Below are positions 25,690-34,424 of a DNA stretch of 64,000 nt, in pieces (the first letter of the stretch is position 1; each line of letters begins with the position of its first letter). Origin of the DNA: Modestobacter sp. VKM Ac-2985 (lineage in GTDB: Bacteria; Actinomycetota; Actinomycetes; Mycobacteriales; Geodermatophilaceae); the NCBI RefSeq assembly GCF_026967925.1, contig NZ_JAPVBI010000001.1, positions 682,001-746,000 on the forward strand, in the 5' to 3' direction. The notes beneath the pieces were generated by a model. It saw nothing but the letters and a program-made list of their open reading frames with translations. It ran no database searches and was not told the origin of the DNA. The position numbers and the translations under genes are program-made.

Positions 25690-25701
25690 CCCCATCGGGT
25701 G
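25690..25701 (+). promoter_or_regulatory. Shared 12-mer upstream of EPS genes, copy 2
   Basis: CCCCATCGGGTG lies in the 193-nt divergent region between the Wzz-Wzy gene and the BY-kinase gene, identical to 6933-6944. CGTCCGC follows both copies, after 5 nt here and 9 nt there. Candidate operator. Confidence 0.3.
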
Positions 25702-25837
25702 GTCGGCGTCCGCCGGGCCCCACGGCGGCGGTGGAGAGGCAACACACTCGAGAGGCCGGGAGCGTCGGCGCGGGTCGTCCCCCTCGGGAGGGACCGGCCA
25801 CGGCGCCCGGTCGGAGCACCACGAGGAGGAACAGTCG

Positions 25838-27316
25838 ATGAGAGGCCGCGGACCGATGGGGGTCCTGCAGAGGCGCTGGCGGTGGCTGGCCGGAGCCGTG
25901 CTCGCCGGCCTGGTGGGGGGACTGGGTGCCACGCTCCTGGCGACCCCCACCTACCAGGCGACCGCCGGCACCTTCTTCTCCCTCCAGTACGGCAACTCGG
26001 CCGCCGACCTCGTCCAGGGCTCGACGTACACGCAGAACCAGGTCGAGTCCTTCGCCACGCTGGCGACGACGCCGGTCGTGCTGACGCCGGTCGTCGAGGA
26101 GCTCGGCCTCGACGTCAGCGCCCAGGCGCTGGCCACCCGGATCACCGCAAGCGCCCCGCTGGACACGGTCCTCGTCGAGGTCTCGGTCACCGACGTCTCC
26201 GCCGAACAGAGCGCCCGGATCGCGAACGCCGTCGCGGAGAGCCTGTCCCGCACCGTCGAGGAGCTCGCCCCCGAGGACGCCGACGGCGACCCGACCGTGC
26301 AGGCCACCACGGTCGCCCCGGCCGAGGTCCCCTCCGGGCAGGCGTCCCCCGACCTGGTGGTCGACCTGGCGGCGGGGCTGCTGCTGGGTCTGCTGGCGGG
26401 CCTCGGGCTGGTGGCACTGCGCGAGCTGTCCGACACCCGGGTCCGCGACGCGGAGACGCTGGCCACCCTGACGCCGCTGCCCGTCGTCGGCTCGATCGGG
26501 GTGCTGCCCCGGTCCGCGGACCGGCCGGTGGTCGTCGAGCTCGAACCGCACGGCACGGCGGCCGAGTCCTTCCGTCAGCTGCGGACCAACCTGCGCTTCC
26601 TGGGGCTGTCCCGGGACGACGAGGGTGCGACGGGCGCACAGGTGGTGTCGGTGACCTCCTCGCTCGCGGCCGAGGGCAAGTCCACGGTCGCCGCCAACCT
26701 CGCCGTCGCGCTGGCCGAGACCGGCCGGGTGCTCCTGGTGGACGCCGACCTCCGTCGGCCCTCGGTCGCCACCGTGCTCGGTCTGGAGGGGGCCGCCGGG
26801 CTCACCACGGTCCTGGTCGGCGAGGCTGAGCCGGCCGACGTGGTCCAGGAGTGGGGGGCGGCCGGCCTGCACGTGCTCACCGCCGGTGCGTTGCCGCCGA
26901 ACCCGAGCGAGCTGCTGGGCAGCCCGGCGATGGCCGCGCTGCTGGCTCGGCTGCGGGGGGAGTACGACCACGTGGTCCTGGACACCGCGCCGGTCCTGCC
27001 GGTCGCCGACGCGGCGATCCTGTCGCGGGTCGTCGACGGGACCCTCGTGGTCGCCAACGTCACCCGGGTCCGCCGGCACCAGCTCACCGAGACGCTGACC
27101 GGCCTCGATCGTCTCGGGGGGCGGACGCTGGGCGTGGTGCTGAACCAGGTCCGCCGGGACGAGTCGGCCTACACGTACGAGACCCCGGCGGCCCTGCAGT
27201 GGGCGCCCGCCCGCCCGGTGGCGGAGGTCGGTGCCGACACGGCCCCGTCCCCGCTGCCCCGGATGCCCGTCGGGGCCCGCGCGGACGGCCACGCCGGCGT
27301 CGGCGAGCGACCGTGA
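25838..27316 (+). CDS. Polysaccharide co-polymerase / bacterial tyrosine kinase (Wzz-Wzc type)
   Basis: 492 residues. A Wzz domain spans two membrane helices (~14-35 and ~170-190). The cytoplasmic BY-kinase domain follows: Walker A AAEGKST (277-283), Walker A' LLVDADLRRPS (~300-310) and Walker B VVLDTAPV (~379-386). The C-terminal tyrosine cluster is minimal: only SAYTYE (~443-448) is seen. Such kinases autophosphorylate and control EPS chain length together with the polymerase. ATG follows GAGGAGGAAC. It is coupled to the phosphatase gene by a GTGA overlap and transcribed divergently from the Wzz-Wzy fusion. Confidence 0.92.
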   Translation: MRGRGPMGVLQRRWRWLAGAVLAGLVGGLGATLLATPTYQATAGTFFSLQYGNSAADLVQGSTYTQNQVESFATLATTPVVLTPVVEELGLDVSAQALATRITASAPLDTVLVEVSVTDVSAEQSARIANAVAESLSRTVEELAPEDADGDPTVQATTVAPAEVPSGQASPDLVVDLAAGLLLGLLAGLGLVALRELSDTRVRDAETLATLTPLPVVGSIGVLPRSADRPVVVELEPHGTAAESFRQLRTNLRFLGLSRDDEGATGAQVVSVTSSLAAEGKSTVAANLAVALAETGRVLLVDADLRRPSVATVLGLEGAAGLTTVLVGEAEPADVVQEWGAAGLHVLTAGALPPNPSELLGSPAMAALLARLRGEYDHVVLDTAPVLPVADAAILSRVVDGTLVVANVTRVRRHQLTETLTGLDRLGGRTLGVVLNQVRRDESAYTYETPAALQWAPARPVAEVGADTAPSPLPRMPVGARADGHAGVGERP

Positions 27317-27906
27317 CCGCTCCCGTGCCCGAGCTCACCGTGCTGGTGGTGTGCACGGCCAACATCTGCCGGTCCCCGGTGGCCGAGGCGCTGCTGCGCG
27401 GTGCCTTCCGTCCGGCCAGTGGCGTGCGGGTGAGCAGTGCGGGCGTGCACGCGCGCGCGGGGGAGCCGGTGGACGCCCGGATGGCCGCACTCGTCGATGC
27501 GCCGCTGGAGGGCTTCACCGCCCGGCAGCTGACGCGGGACCTCGTCCGCGATGCCGACCTGGTCCTGACGATGACCCGGGACCAGCGGCGCTCGGTGGTG
27601 ACCGCCGTGCCGAGTGCGGTGCGGCGGACGTTCACGCTGCTGGAGTTCGCCGAGCTGGTCGGCCTCGCGCGGGACGTCGTCCCGGCCGAGAGCGGCGGCA
27701 CGACCGGGGCCGAGCGCCTGCGGGCGCTCGGCCAGGCGGCACCCCGGGTCCGCAGCCGCCGTCCTGCCGGCCGGGACGACGACATCGCCGACCCCCACGG
27801 CCGTTCCGCGAAGGACCACGCCCGGGCGGCGGAGCTGATCGGTGCCGCAGTCCGGGACATCGCGGCGGCGGTCGGTACCCCGGTCGCCGTCGACGGCAGG
27901 CGCTGA
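27313..27906 (+). CDS. Low-molecular-weight protein tyrosine phosphatase (Wzb-like)
   Basis: 197 residues. The N-terminal P-loop VCTANICRSP carries the nucleophile Cys14 and Arg20 of the CX5R motif. The general-acid segment is DDDIADPHGRS (~155-163). About 40 residues longer than the minimal LMW-PTP, through an insertion around 115-150. It would dephosphorylate the BY-kinase at 25838, whose gene it overlaps by 4 nt, resetting the EPS phosphorylation cycle. Confidence 0.92.
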   Translation: MTAPVPELTVLVVCTANICRSPVAEALLRGAFRPASGVRVSSAGVHARAGEPVDARMAALVDAPLEGFTARQLTRDLVRDADLVLTMTRDQRRSVVTAVPSAVRRTFTLLEFAELVGLARDVVPAESGGTTGAERLRALGQAAPRVRSRRPAGRDDDIADPHGRSAKDHARAAELIGAAVRDIAAAVGTPVAVDGRR

Positions 27907-28024
27907 CCAGCAGTCACGCACCGTCATCGGCCGCGGCGCTGACCGCGCTGCCCGATCGAGCGGATCGCCTGCTCACAAGAGTGAACCCGTCCGTTGATCA
28001 GCACGGTGCGTGACGGAGAGCGCC

Positions 28025-28030
28025 TAGCGT
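28025..28030 (+). promoter_or_regulatory. Candidate -10 element (TAGCGT)
   Basis: TAGCGT, 32 nt before the ATG at 28063 in the 156-nt gap after the phosphatase gene. The same hexamer precedes mscS and the ABC exporter. A TTGATC lies further upstream, but at 25 nt spacing it is not a -35 box. Confidence 0.35.
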
Positions 28031-28062
28031 CGCCCGTGGCGGACACAGCAGAGGAGCACCAC

Positions 28063-28521
28063 ATGACCGTGATCGGCTACGCACCGGGGGCCTACGACCT
28101 CTTCCACGTCGGGCACCTGAACCTGCTGCGGCACGCGGCGGAGCACTGCGACCACCTCATCGCCGGGGTCGTCTCCGACGAGATGCTGCTGCGGTCCAAG
28201 GGCCGGCTCCCGGTGATCCCGCTGGCCGAGCGGATGGAGATCGTCGGCAACATCCGGTTCGTCGACCAGGTGCACCCCGAGGTCCTGCCGGACAAGGTCG
28301 ACACCTGGGAGCAGGTCCGCTTCGACGTGATCTTCAAGGGTGACGACTGGCGGGGGACGCCCAAGGGGATCCGGCTGGAACGGGACTTCGCCGCCGTCGG
28401 GGTCCGGGTGCACTACTTCCCCTACACCGTGCACACCTCGAGCACGGTCCTCCGGGAGGCGCTCGCGGTGATCACCGGCGGGCCCGCTGGCCGGGTCGCC
28501 GTCACCGCCGACGCCCGCTGA
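28063..28521 (+). CDS. Cytidylyltransferase-like protein (TagD/glycerol-3-phosphate cytidylyltransferase type)
   Basis: 152 residues of the nucleotidylyltransferase fold: the N-terminal GAYDLFHVGHLNLLRHA with HVGH at 15-18, and IPLAERMEIV. The family's usual RTEGISTT block is replaced by VHTSSTVLREAL. It probably activates a phospho-alcohol with CTP (or ATP), giving a donor for the CDP-alcohol transferase at 10074. Substrate unproven; the changed third motif argues against a plain glycerol-3-phosphate enzyme. SD GAGGAG lies 6 nt before the ATG. Confidence 0.82.
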   Translation: MTVIGYAPGAYDLFHVGHLNLLRHAAEHCDHLIAGVVSDEMLLRSKGRLPVIPLAERMEIVGNIRFVDQVHPEVLPDKVDTWEQVRFDVIFKGDDWRGTPKGIRLERDFAAVGVRVHYFPYTVHTSSTVLREALAVITGGPAGRVAVTADAR

Positions 28522-28538
28522 CCGGGACGGCTGACCCG

Positions 28539-29828
28539 ATGTCCACCGCGACGTGGCGGGGCCGGACCGCCCCGCCGCCCGCGGCGTCGGGCCGGCAGCC
28601 CGGGCTGGACGGCCTGCGCGGCGTGGCGGCGCTCGTGGTGGTCCTCACCCACCTGCTGATGGTGGTCCCGGCGATCTCCCGGCTGTACGTCCCCGACGGG
28701 GAACCGGCCTCCCCGGACCCGTACTCGGTCACCTGGTGGCTGTACCGGACCCCGCTGCGGGTGATCTGGTCCGGCGAGGAGGCGGTGCTGGTCTTCTTCG
28801 TGCTCAGTGGGCTCGTGCTGACCCTCCCGGTGGCGCGCGGTGCCTCCGCGCCGGAGTGGCGCACCTGGTACCCCCGCCGACTCGCTCGCCTCTACCTCCC
28901 GGTCTGGGCCTCCCTCGGTCTCGCGCTCGCACTGGTGGCCCTGGTGCCCCGGGACGTGACGGCCGAGAGCAGCTGGATCGCCGCGCACACCCCGGTGACG
29001 GCTCGGGCGCTGCAGTACGACGTGACCCTGCTGCTGGGCAACTCCCACCTGAACAGCCCGCTGTGGTCACTGCGCTGGGAGATCTGGTTCTCCCTGCTGT
29101 TGCCGCTGGCGGTCCTGGCCGTCACCCGGGTCCGGGTCGGGCGCTGGTGGCCGACGGCGGTGGTCGTGTTGGCGCTGTGCTCCGCGCTGGGGCGCACCGA
29201 CGTGGCCGGCCGGCTGCTCCCGCTCGCCGCGGTGACCCAGGGCCTGCTGACCTACCTGCCCGTCTTCGCCATCGGCGTGGTGCTGGCGCAGGTGCTCGAC
29301 CGGCTGATCGGGGCAGCCGCCCGGGTCGAGGCCGGCCGGCACCCGACGCTGGTGTGGGGGCTCCTCGGCAGCGCCTCCGCCGTCGCGATGGTCAGCCCCA
29401 CCTACGTCGACCCGGCGGCGGTCCCGGCCGCCGTGCCGGTGCTGCTGCACGTGGTCAGCCTGCTCGCGGTCACCGCGCTCGTCGTGCTGGCCGTCGGCAG
29501 CCCCGGCGTGCGCCGGCTGCTGTCCCGGCGCCCCGCCCAGTGGCTGGGCAGCCGCTCGTTCAGCCTGTACCTGGTGCACGAACCGTTCGTGGTCGCGGCG
29601 GCACTGCTGCTCGGCGGTCCCTCGGTGGCGGTCTGGGGTGCCGCAGCGGTGCCGCTGCTGGTGCTCGCGTTCGGTGCCGCCGAGCTCTTCCACCGGTTCG
29701 TCGAGGCCCCGTCCCACCGGTTCTCCCGTTCGCTGGGCAGGGCCCGCGCGCCGGGTCACCGCACCCCGGTGCCGGCCGGACCGAGCAGGCCGATCGTCTC
29801 CGGGGCGGGCACAGGGACGCCGGACTAA
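28539..29828 (+). CDS. Acyltransferase 3 family membrane protein
   Basis: 429 residues with about ten membrane helices. The N-terminus QPGLDGLRGVAALVVVLTH has the family Arg/His; VLVFFVLSGLVLTL and LWSLRWEIWFSLLLP are the other conserved parts. A second, divergent OafA-like enzyme of the EPS locus, next to the cytidylyltransferase (17 nt gap). Likely adds acetyl or another acyl group to surface glycans. The stop is TAA, unusual in this window, and TAACCT there may double as the mfd -10 element. It is the last EPS gene before mfd. Confidence 0.88.
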   Translation: MSTATWRGRTAPPPAASGRQPGLDGLRGVAALVVVLTHLLMVVPAISRLYVPDGEPASPDPYSVTWWLYRTPLRVIWSGEEAVLVFFVLSGLVLTLPVARGASAPEWRTWYPRRLARLYLPVWASLGLALALVALVPRDVTAESSWIAAHTPVTARALQYDVTLLLGNSHLNSPLWSLRWEIWFSLLLPLAVLAVTRVRVGRWWPTAVVVLALCSALGRTDVAGRLLPLAAVTQGLLTYLPVFAIGVVLAQVLDRLIGAAARVEAGRHPTLVWGLLGSASAVAMVSPTYVDPAAVPAAVPVLLHVVSLLAVTALVVLAVGSPGVRRLLSRRPAQWLGSRSFSLYLVHEPFVVAAALLLGGPSVAVWGAAAVPLLVLAFGAAELFHRFVEAPSHRFSRSLGRARAPGHRTPVPAGPSRPIVSGAGTGTPD

Positions 29829-29831
29829 CCT
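29826..29831 (+). promoter_or_regulatory. Candidate -10 element (TAACCT) for mfd
   Basis: TAACCT matches TANNNT, overlaps the preceding TAA stop and lies 78 nt before the mfd start. Position-based. Confidence 0.35.
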
Positions 29832-29909
29832 GGACGACGGCCCCCGCGCGCACCCGGCGCGCCCCGCTCTCCGCGGGACGGTGCGGCCCCACGAACTGGA
29901 GTGACCCCC

Positions 29910-32900
29910 GTGAGCTTGCGCGGCGTGCTCGACGTCGTCCTGTCCGACGCCGGTGTGGCCTCGGTGGTGGCGAGGGCCGGCACGGCCGACCTGACCGTCA
30001 CCGCCCCACCGCCGGTCCAGCCGCTGGTGGCGGCGGCGCTGGCGGCCCCGGCGCCCGGGGCCGGCGTGCCGGTGCTGGTGGTCACCGCGGGGGAGCGGGA
30101 CGCCGACGCGCTGGCGACGGTGCTGCGCTGCTTCCTCCCCGACCGGCGGGTGGAGGTCTTCCCCGCCTGGGAGACGCTGCCGCACGAGCGGCTCAGCCCC
30201 CGCCCCGACACCGTCGGCCGCCGGCTGGCCGTGCTGCGCGACCTGGCCCACCCCGGCGAGAACGGCACCGTCGACGTCCTCGTCGCTCCCGTGCGCAGCG
30301 TGCTGCAGCCGCTGGCCCCCGGGCTGGGCGACCTGGTGCCGGTGGAGCTGGCGCCGGGCCAGAGCGCCGACCTCGACGTGGTCTCCCAGGCGCTGTCCGA
30401 CGCCGCCTACACCCGGGTCGAGCTGGTCGAGAAGCGCGGGGAGTTCGCCGTCCGCGGTGGCCTGCTCGACGTCTTCCCGCCCACCGAGCCGCACCCGGTG
30501 CGGGTGGAGTTCTGGGGTGACGAGGTCGACGAGCTGCGGTACTTCTCCGCCGCCGACCAGCGGTCGCTGGACGAGCGGCCCGACCGACTGTGGGCCGCGC
30601 CGTGCCGGGAGCTGCTGCTCACCGCCGACGTCCGGGCCCGCGCCGTCCAGCTGGGGGTCGACCACCCGGAGCTGGCCGAGGTGACCGGCAAGCTCGCCGA
30701 GGGCATCGCCGTGGAGGGCATGGAGTCGCTGATCCCGGCGCTCATCGGTGGTCACCAGATGCAGCTGCTGACCGACCTGGTGGCACCGGGCACCCACGTG
30801 CTGGTCTGCGACCCCGAGCGGGTGCGCAGCCGGTCGGCGGACCTGGTGCGCACCGCCGAGGAGTTCCTCGCCGCCTCCTGGCAGACCGCGGCCGAGGCCG
30901 GCCAGGCACCGATCGACCTGGGTGCCTCCTCCTTCCGGGACCTCGCCGACGTCCAGGACGCCGCCCGGGCGCGGAGCCTGCCCTGGTGGACGACGGGCGC
31001 CTTCACCCTCTCCCCGGACGACGACGACCAGCACGTCACCCTGGACGCCACCGGCGTCGAGCGCTTCCACGGCGACCAGGCGCGCGCCTTCGACCAGCTG
31101 CGGAGCTGGGGCCGCGACGGCTGGCGGGTCGCGCTCACCTTCGCCGGGCCCGGCCCGGCCCAGCGCGCGGCCGACCAGCTCACCGAGGCCGACCTGGGTG
31201 CCCGGCTGGTCCCCGGCATCGATACCGCGCCGACGGCGGGGCCGACGCTGATCACCCAGGGCAACCTGGAGGCCGGCTTCACCTTCCCGGCCGTGGGCCT
31301 GGCGCTGGTCACCGAGGGCGACCTCACCGGCCAGCGCGGCACCTCGATGAAGGACGCCACCAAGATGCCGGCCCGCCGGCGCAACGCCGTGGACCTGGTG
31401 CAGCTGCAGCCGGGTGACCTGGTGGTGCACGAGCAGCACGGCGTCGGCCGCTACGTGGAGATGGTCAGCCGCACCGTGCACGGCGGGCAGCGCGACTACC
31501 TGATCGTCGAGTACGCGCCGGGCAAGCGGAACCAGCCACCGGACCGGCTGTTCGTCCCCACCGACTCCCTCGACCAGCTGACCCGCTACGTCGGTGGTGA
31601 GGCGCCGGCGCTGTCCAAGCTCGGCGGTGCCGACTGGCAGAAGACGAAGAACCAGGCCCGCAAGGCGGTCAAGCAGATCGCCGCGGAGCTCATCCGGCTG
31701 TACTCGGCGCGGATGGCGTCCAAGGGCCACGCCTTCGGGCCGGACACCGTCTGGCAGCGCGAACTGGAGGACGCCTTCCCCTTCACCGAGACGCCCGACC
31801 AGCTGGCGGCGATCGACGAGGTCAAGGCGGACATGGCCCAGCCGGTGCCGATGGACCGGATCATCTGCGGTGACGTCGGCTACGGGAAGACCGAGATCGC
31901 GGTGCGGGCGGCGTTCAAGGCGGTGCAGGACGGCAAGCAGGTCGGCGTCCTGGTGCCGACGACGCTGCTGGCCAACCAGCACTTCAAGACCTTCTCCGAG
32001 CGGTTCGCGCAGTTCCCGGTGACCGTCGCGGTGCTGTCCCGGTTCCAGTCGAAGACCGAGTCCGACGAGGTGCTGCGCAAGCTGGCCGACGGCGAGATCG
32101 ACGTCCTGGTCGGCACCCACCGGCTGCTGCAGCCCACCACCCGGTTCAAGGACCTGGGGCTGGTCATCGTGGACGAGGAGCAGCGCTTCGGCGTCGAGCA
32201 CAAGGAGTACCTGAAGGGCGTGCGGACGGCGGTCGACGTGCTGTCGATGTCGGCCACCCCCATCCCGCGCACCCTGGAGATGAGCCTCACCGGCATCCGC
32301 GAGATGTCGACGATCCTCACCCCGCCGGAGGAGCGGCACCCGGTGCTGACCTACGTCGGCGCCTGGGAGGACAAGCAGATGGCCGCCGCGATCCGCCGCG
32401 AGCTGCTCCGCGACGGCCAGGTGTTCGTGATCCACAACCGGGTGCAGTCGATCGACAAGGCGGCGGCGAAGATCCGGAACCTGGTGCCCGAGGCCCGGGT
32501 GGCGGTCGGCCACGGCCAGATGAAGGAGCACGAGCTCGAACGGATCATGGTCGGCTTCTGGGAGAAGGAGTACGACGTCCTGGTCGCCACCACGATCGTC
32601 GAGTCCGGGCTGGACATCCCCAACGCCAACACCCTGATCGTGGACCGGGCCGACACCTTCGGCCTCTCCCAGCTGCACCAGATCCGCGGCCGGGTCGGCC
32701 GGGGCCGGGAGCGGGCCTACGCCTACTTCACCTACGACCCGTCCCGGCCGCTCACCGAGACCTCCGTCGACCGGCTGACCACCATCGCGCACAACACCGA
32801 CCTCGGGGCCGGCATGGCGGTGGCGATGAAGGACCTGGAGATCCGCGGCTCGGGCAACCTGCTCGGCGGCGAGCAGTCCGGGCACATCGCCGGGGTCGGC

Positions 32901-33455
32901 TTCGACCTCTACGTCCGCCTCGTCGGCGAGGCGGTCAGCGACTACCGGGCCCAGGCGACGGGGGAGTCCCCGGCCGTGGAGCCGGCGGAGGTCCGGGTCG
33001 ACCTGCCGGTCGACGCGCACCTGCCGCACGACTACGTGCCCGGCGAACGGCTGCGGATGGAGGCCTACCGCAAGGTGGCCTCCGTCCAGGACGACGACCA
33101 GGCGCAGGCGGTGCTCGACGAGCTCACCGACCGCTACGGCGCGCCCCCGGCCCCGGTGCTCAACCTGCTGGCGGTGGCCCGGTTCCGCGCGGCCATGCGC
33201 CACCTCGGGGTCACCGAGGTGTCCATGCAGGGCCGCAACGTCCGGGTCGGCCCGGTGGAGCTGCGCGAGTCCCAGGTGATGAAGCTGTCCCGGCTCGCCG
33301 AGGGCGCCACCTACAAGGACGCCGTCCGCACCGTGTCGATCAAGGTGCCGGTGGGCCCGGACCGGCGCACGCCGCTGCGGGACGTCGCCCTGCTGGAGAA
33401 GCTGCACGCGCTCCTCACCGCGGTCCTCGAGCAACCGGTGGCCGTCGCCTCCTGA
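29910..33455 (+). CDS. mfd: Transcription-repair coupling factor Mfd
   Basis: Large SF2 translocase that removes RNA polymerase stalled at lesions and recruits UvrA. 1181 residues. N-terminal UvrB-like domains (FPAWETLPHERLSP); RNAP-interaction domain with PGDLVVHEQHGVGRYV; the helicase core with Walker A GDVGYGKTEIA (~residue 654) and the DEEQ box VDEEQRFG; then RGRVGRGRERAYAYF and a C-terminal TRCF domain. GTG at 29910 is chosen over 29901 because GGAG sits 8 nt before it. Order mfd-mazG-eno is conserved in mycobacteria. Confidence 0.97.
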   Translation: MSLRGVLDVVLSDAGVASVVARAGTADLTVTAPPPVQPLVAAALAAPAPGAGVPVLVVTAGERDADALATVLRCFLPDRRVEVFPAWETLPHERLSPRPDTVGRRLAVLRDLAHPGENGTVDVLVAPVRSVLQPLAPGLGDLVPVELAPGQSADLDVVSQALSDAAYTRVELVEKRGEFAVRGGLLDVFPPTEPHPVRVEFWGDEVDELRYFSAADQRSLDERPDRLWAAPCRELLLTADVRARAVQLGVDHPELAEVTGKLAEGIAVEGMESLIPALIGGHQMQLLTDLVAPGTHVLVCDPERVRSRSADLVRTAEEFLAASWQTAAEAGQAPIDLGASSFRDLADVQDAARARSLPWWTTGAFTLSPDDDDQHVTLDATGVERFHGDQARAFDQLRSWGRDGWRVALTFAGPGPAQRAADQLTEADLGARLVPGIDTAPTAGPTLITQGNLEAGFTFPAVGLALVTEGDLTGQRGTSMKDATKMPARRRNAVDLVQLQPGDLVVHEQHGVGRYVEMVSRTVHGGQRDYLIVEYAPGKRNQPPDRLFVPTDSLDQLTRYVGGEAPALSKLGGADWQKTKNQARKAVKQIAAELIRLYSARMASKGHAFGPDTVWQRELEDAFPFTETPDQLAAIDEVKADMAQPVPMDRIICGDVGYGKTEIAVRAAFKAVQDGKQVGVLVPTTLLANQHFKTFSERFAQFPVTVAVLSRFQSKTESDEVLRKLADGEIDVLVGTHRLLQPTTRFKDLGLVIVDEEQRFGVEHKEYLKGVRTAVDVLSMSATPIPRTLEMSLTGIREMSTILTPPEERHPVLTYVGAWEDKQMAAAIRRELLRDGQVFVIHNRVQSIDKAAAKIRNLVPEARVAVGHGQMKEHELERIMVGFWEKEYDVLVATTIVESGLDIPNANTLIVDRADTFGLSQLHQIRGRVGRGRERAYAYFTYDPSRPLTETSVDRLTTIAHNTDLGAGMAVAMKDLEIRGSGNLLGGEQSGHIAGVGFDLYVRLVGEAVSDYRAQATGESPAVEPAEVRVDLPVDAHLPHDYVPGERLRMEAYRKVASVQDDDQAQAVLDELTDRYGAPPAPVLNLLAVARFRAAMRHLGVTEVSMQGRNVRVGPVELRESQVMKLSRLAEGATYKDAVRTVSIKVPVGPDRRTPLRDVALLEKLHALLTAVLEQPVAVAS

Positions 33456-33538
33456 GCGGGCCGGCCGGGCTCACCTGATGGTGTGACCGGCGGGGCTCGG
33501 CCACCGTCGGGGCGCTCCGGCCGGGAGACGATCGACGG

Positions 33539-34324
33539 GTGAGCGCCCCCTTCGACCACCGCACGCCGGAGCGCCTCCCGGCGCGGCTCGACACGCCCGC
33601 CGTGCTGATGTACCACTCGATCAGTGCCACGCGGTCCCCGGACCCGCACGGCCTGCGGGTCCACCCCGACCGGCTCGACCAGCACCTGCGCCTGCTGCGC
33701 CGGCTCGGTCTGCGGGGCGTGTCGCTGTCCGCGCTGCTGACCGCCCAGGAGCAGGGCACCGCCCGCGGCCTGGTCGGGCTCACGTTCGACGACGGCTACA
33801 CCGACTTCGTCGAGCAGGCGCTGCCGGTGCTGGCACGGCACGGGATGACCGGGACGGTGTACGTCGTGGCCGGCGGTCTGGGTGCCCCCAAGGCATGGGG
33901 CACCGAGCCCCGCTGGGACATCATGGACGCCGACCAGGTGCGGCGGGTCGCCGCGGCAGGCCAGGAGGTGGGCAGCCACACCCTCTCCCACGTCCGGCTG
34001 GCCGGCCTCGACGCGGACACCCTCACGGCCGAGGTCCGCGACAGCCGGGCGGTCCTCGAGGAGGTCCTGCAGGCGCCGGTCCCCAGCTTCTGCTACCCGT
34101 ACGGCAACTTCGACGCAGCGGCCAGCCGGGCGGTCCGGGCGGCCGGGTACGACAACGCCTGCGTGACCGGGGACTACGACCCGGGAGACCGGTTCACCGT
34201 GCCCCGCTGCTACGTCAGCCCCCGGGACACCGGCGCCCACCTGCTCGCCCGGCTGCTGCGGCACCGTCTCCGGCAGCGCAGTCCCCGGCGACGGACGGCC
34301 ACCGCCACCAGCGCGGTGCACTGA
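33539..34324 (+). CDS. Polysaccharide deacetylase (CE4 / NodB homology domain)
   Basis: 261 residues with an early VLMYHSIS and CE4 motifs TFDDGYTDF (~82-90, metal-binding Asp pair) and SHTLSH (~146-151, the HxxxH metal ligands), followed by SFCYPYGNFD. No signal peptide is evident, so it may act at the membrane or inside. It may remove N- or O-acetyl groups from EPS or peptidoglycan and lies 3.7 kb from the EPS locus end. GACGAT stands 6 nt before the GTG, a possible leaderless start. Confidence 0.88.
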   Translation: MSAPFDHRTPERLPARLDTPAVLMYHSISATRSPDPHGLRVHPDRLDQHLRLLRRLGLRGVSLSALLTAQEQGTARGLVGLTFDDGYTDFVEQALPVLARHGMTGTVYVVAGGLGAPKAWGTEPRWDIMDADQVRRVAAAGQEVGSHTLSHVRLAGLDADTLTAEVRDSRAVLEEVLQAPVPSFCYPYGNFDAAASRAVRAAGYDNACVTGDYDPGDRFTVPRCYVSPRDTGAHLLARLLRHRLRQRSPRRRTATATSAVH

Positions 34325-34424
34325 CCGAGGCCCCGCCCGTCGCCGGCGGAGGAGGAGCACCGGGCGGGCCGGCCAGGGCGTGGAGGTGCGACAGGGATCA
34401 CACCCGTGTGGCACGCTCGCCCGC

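Noticed and set aside
27994-28030. TTGATC/TAGCGT as a sigma-70 type promoter before the cytidylyltransferase gene
   Set aside because: The spacer would be 25 nt, too long; only the -10-like hexamer is kept.
29067-33434. A 1455-codon open frame antisense to mfd
   Set aside because: Mirror of mfd in GC-rich DNA; composition is non-protein-like, and it crosses a gene boundary with the acyltransferase.
34325-34424. Hairpin between the deacetylase and the SurA-like gene (CCGCCCG with CGGGCGG)
   Set aside because: Only 7 bp with a 24-nt loop; too weak to call.
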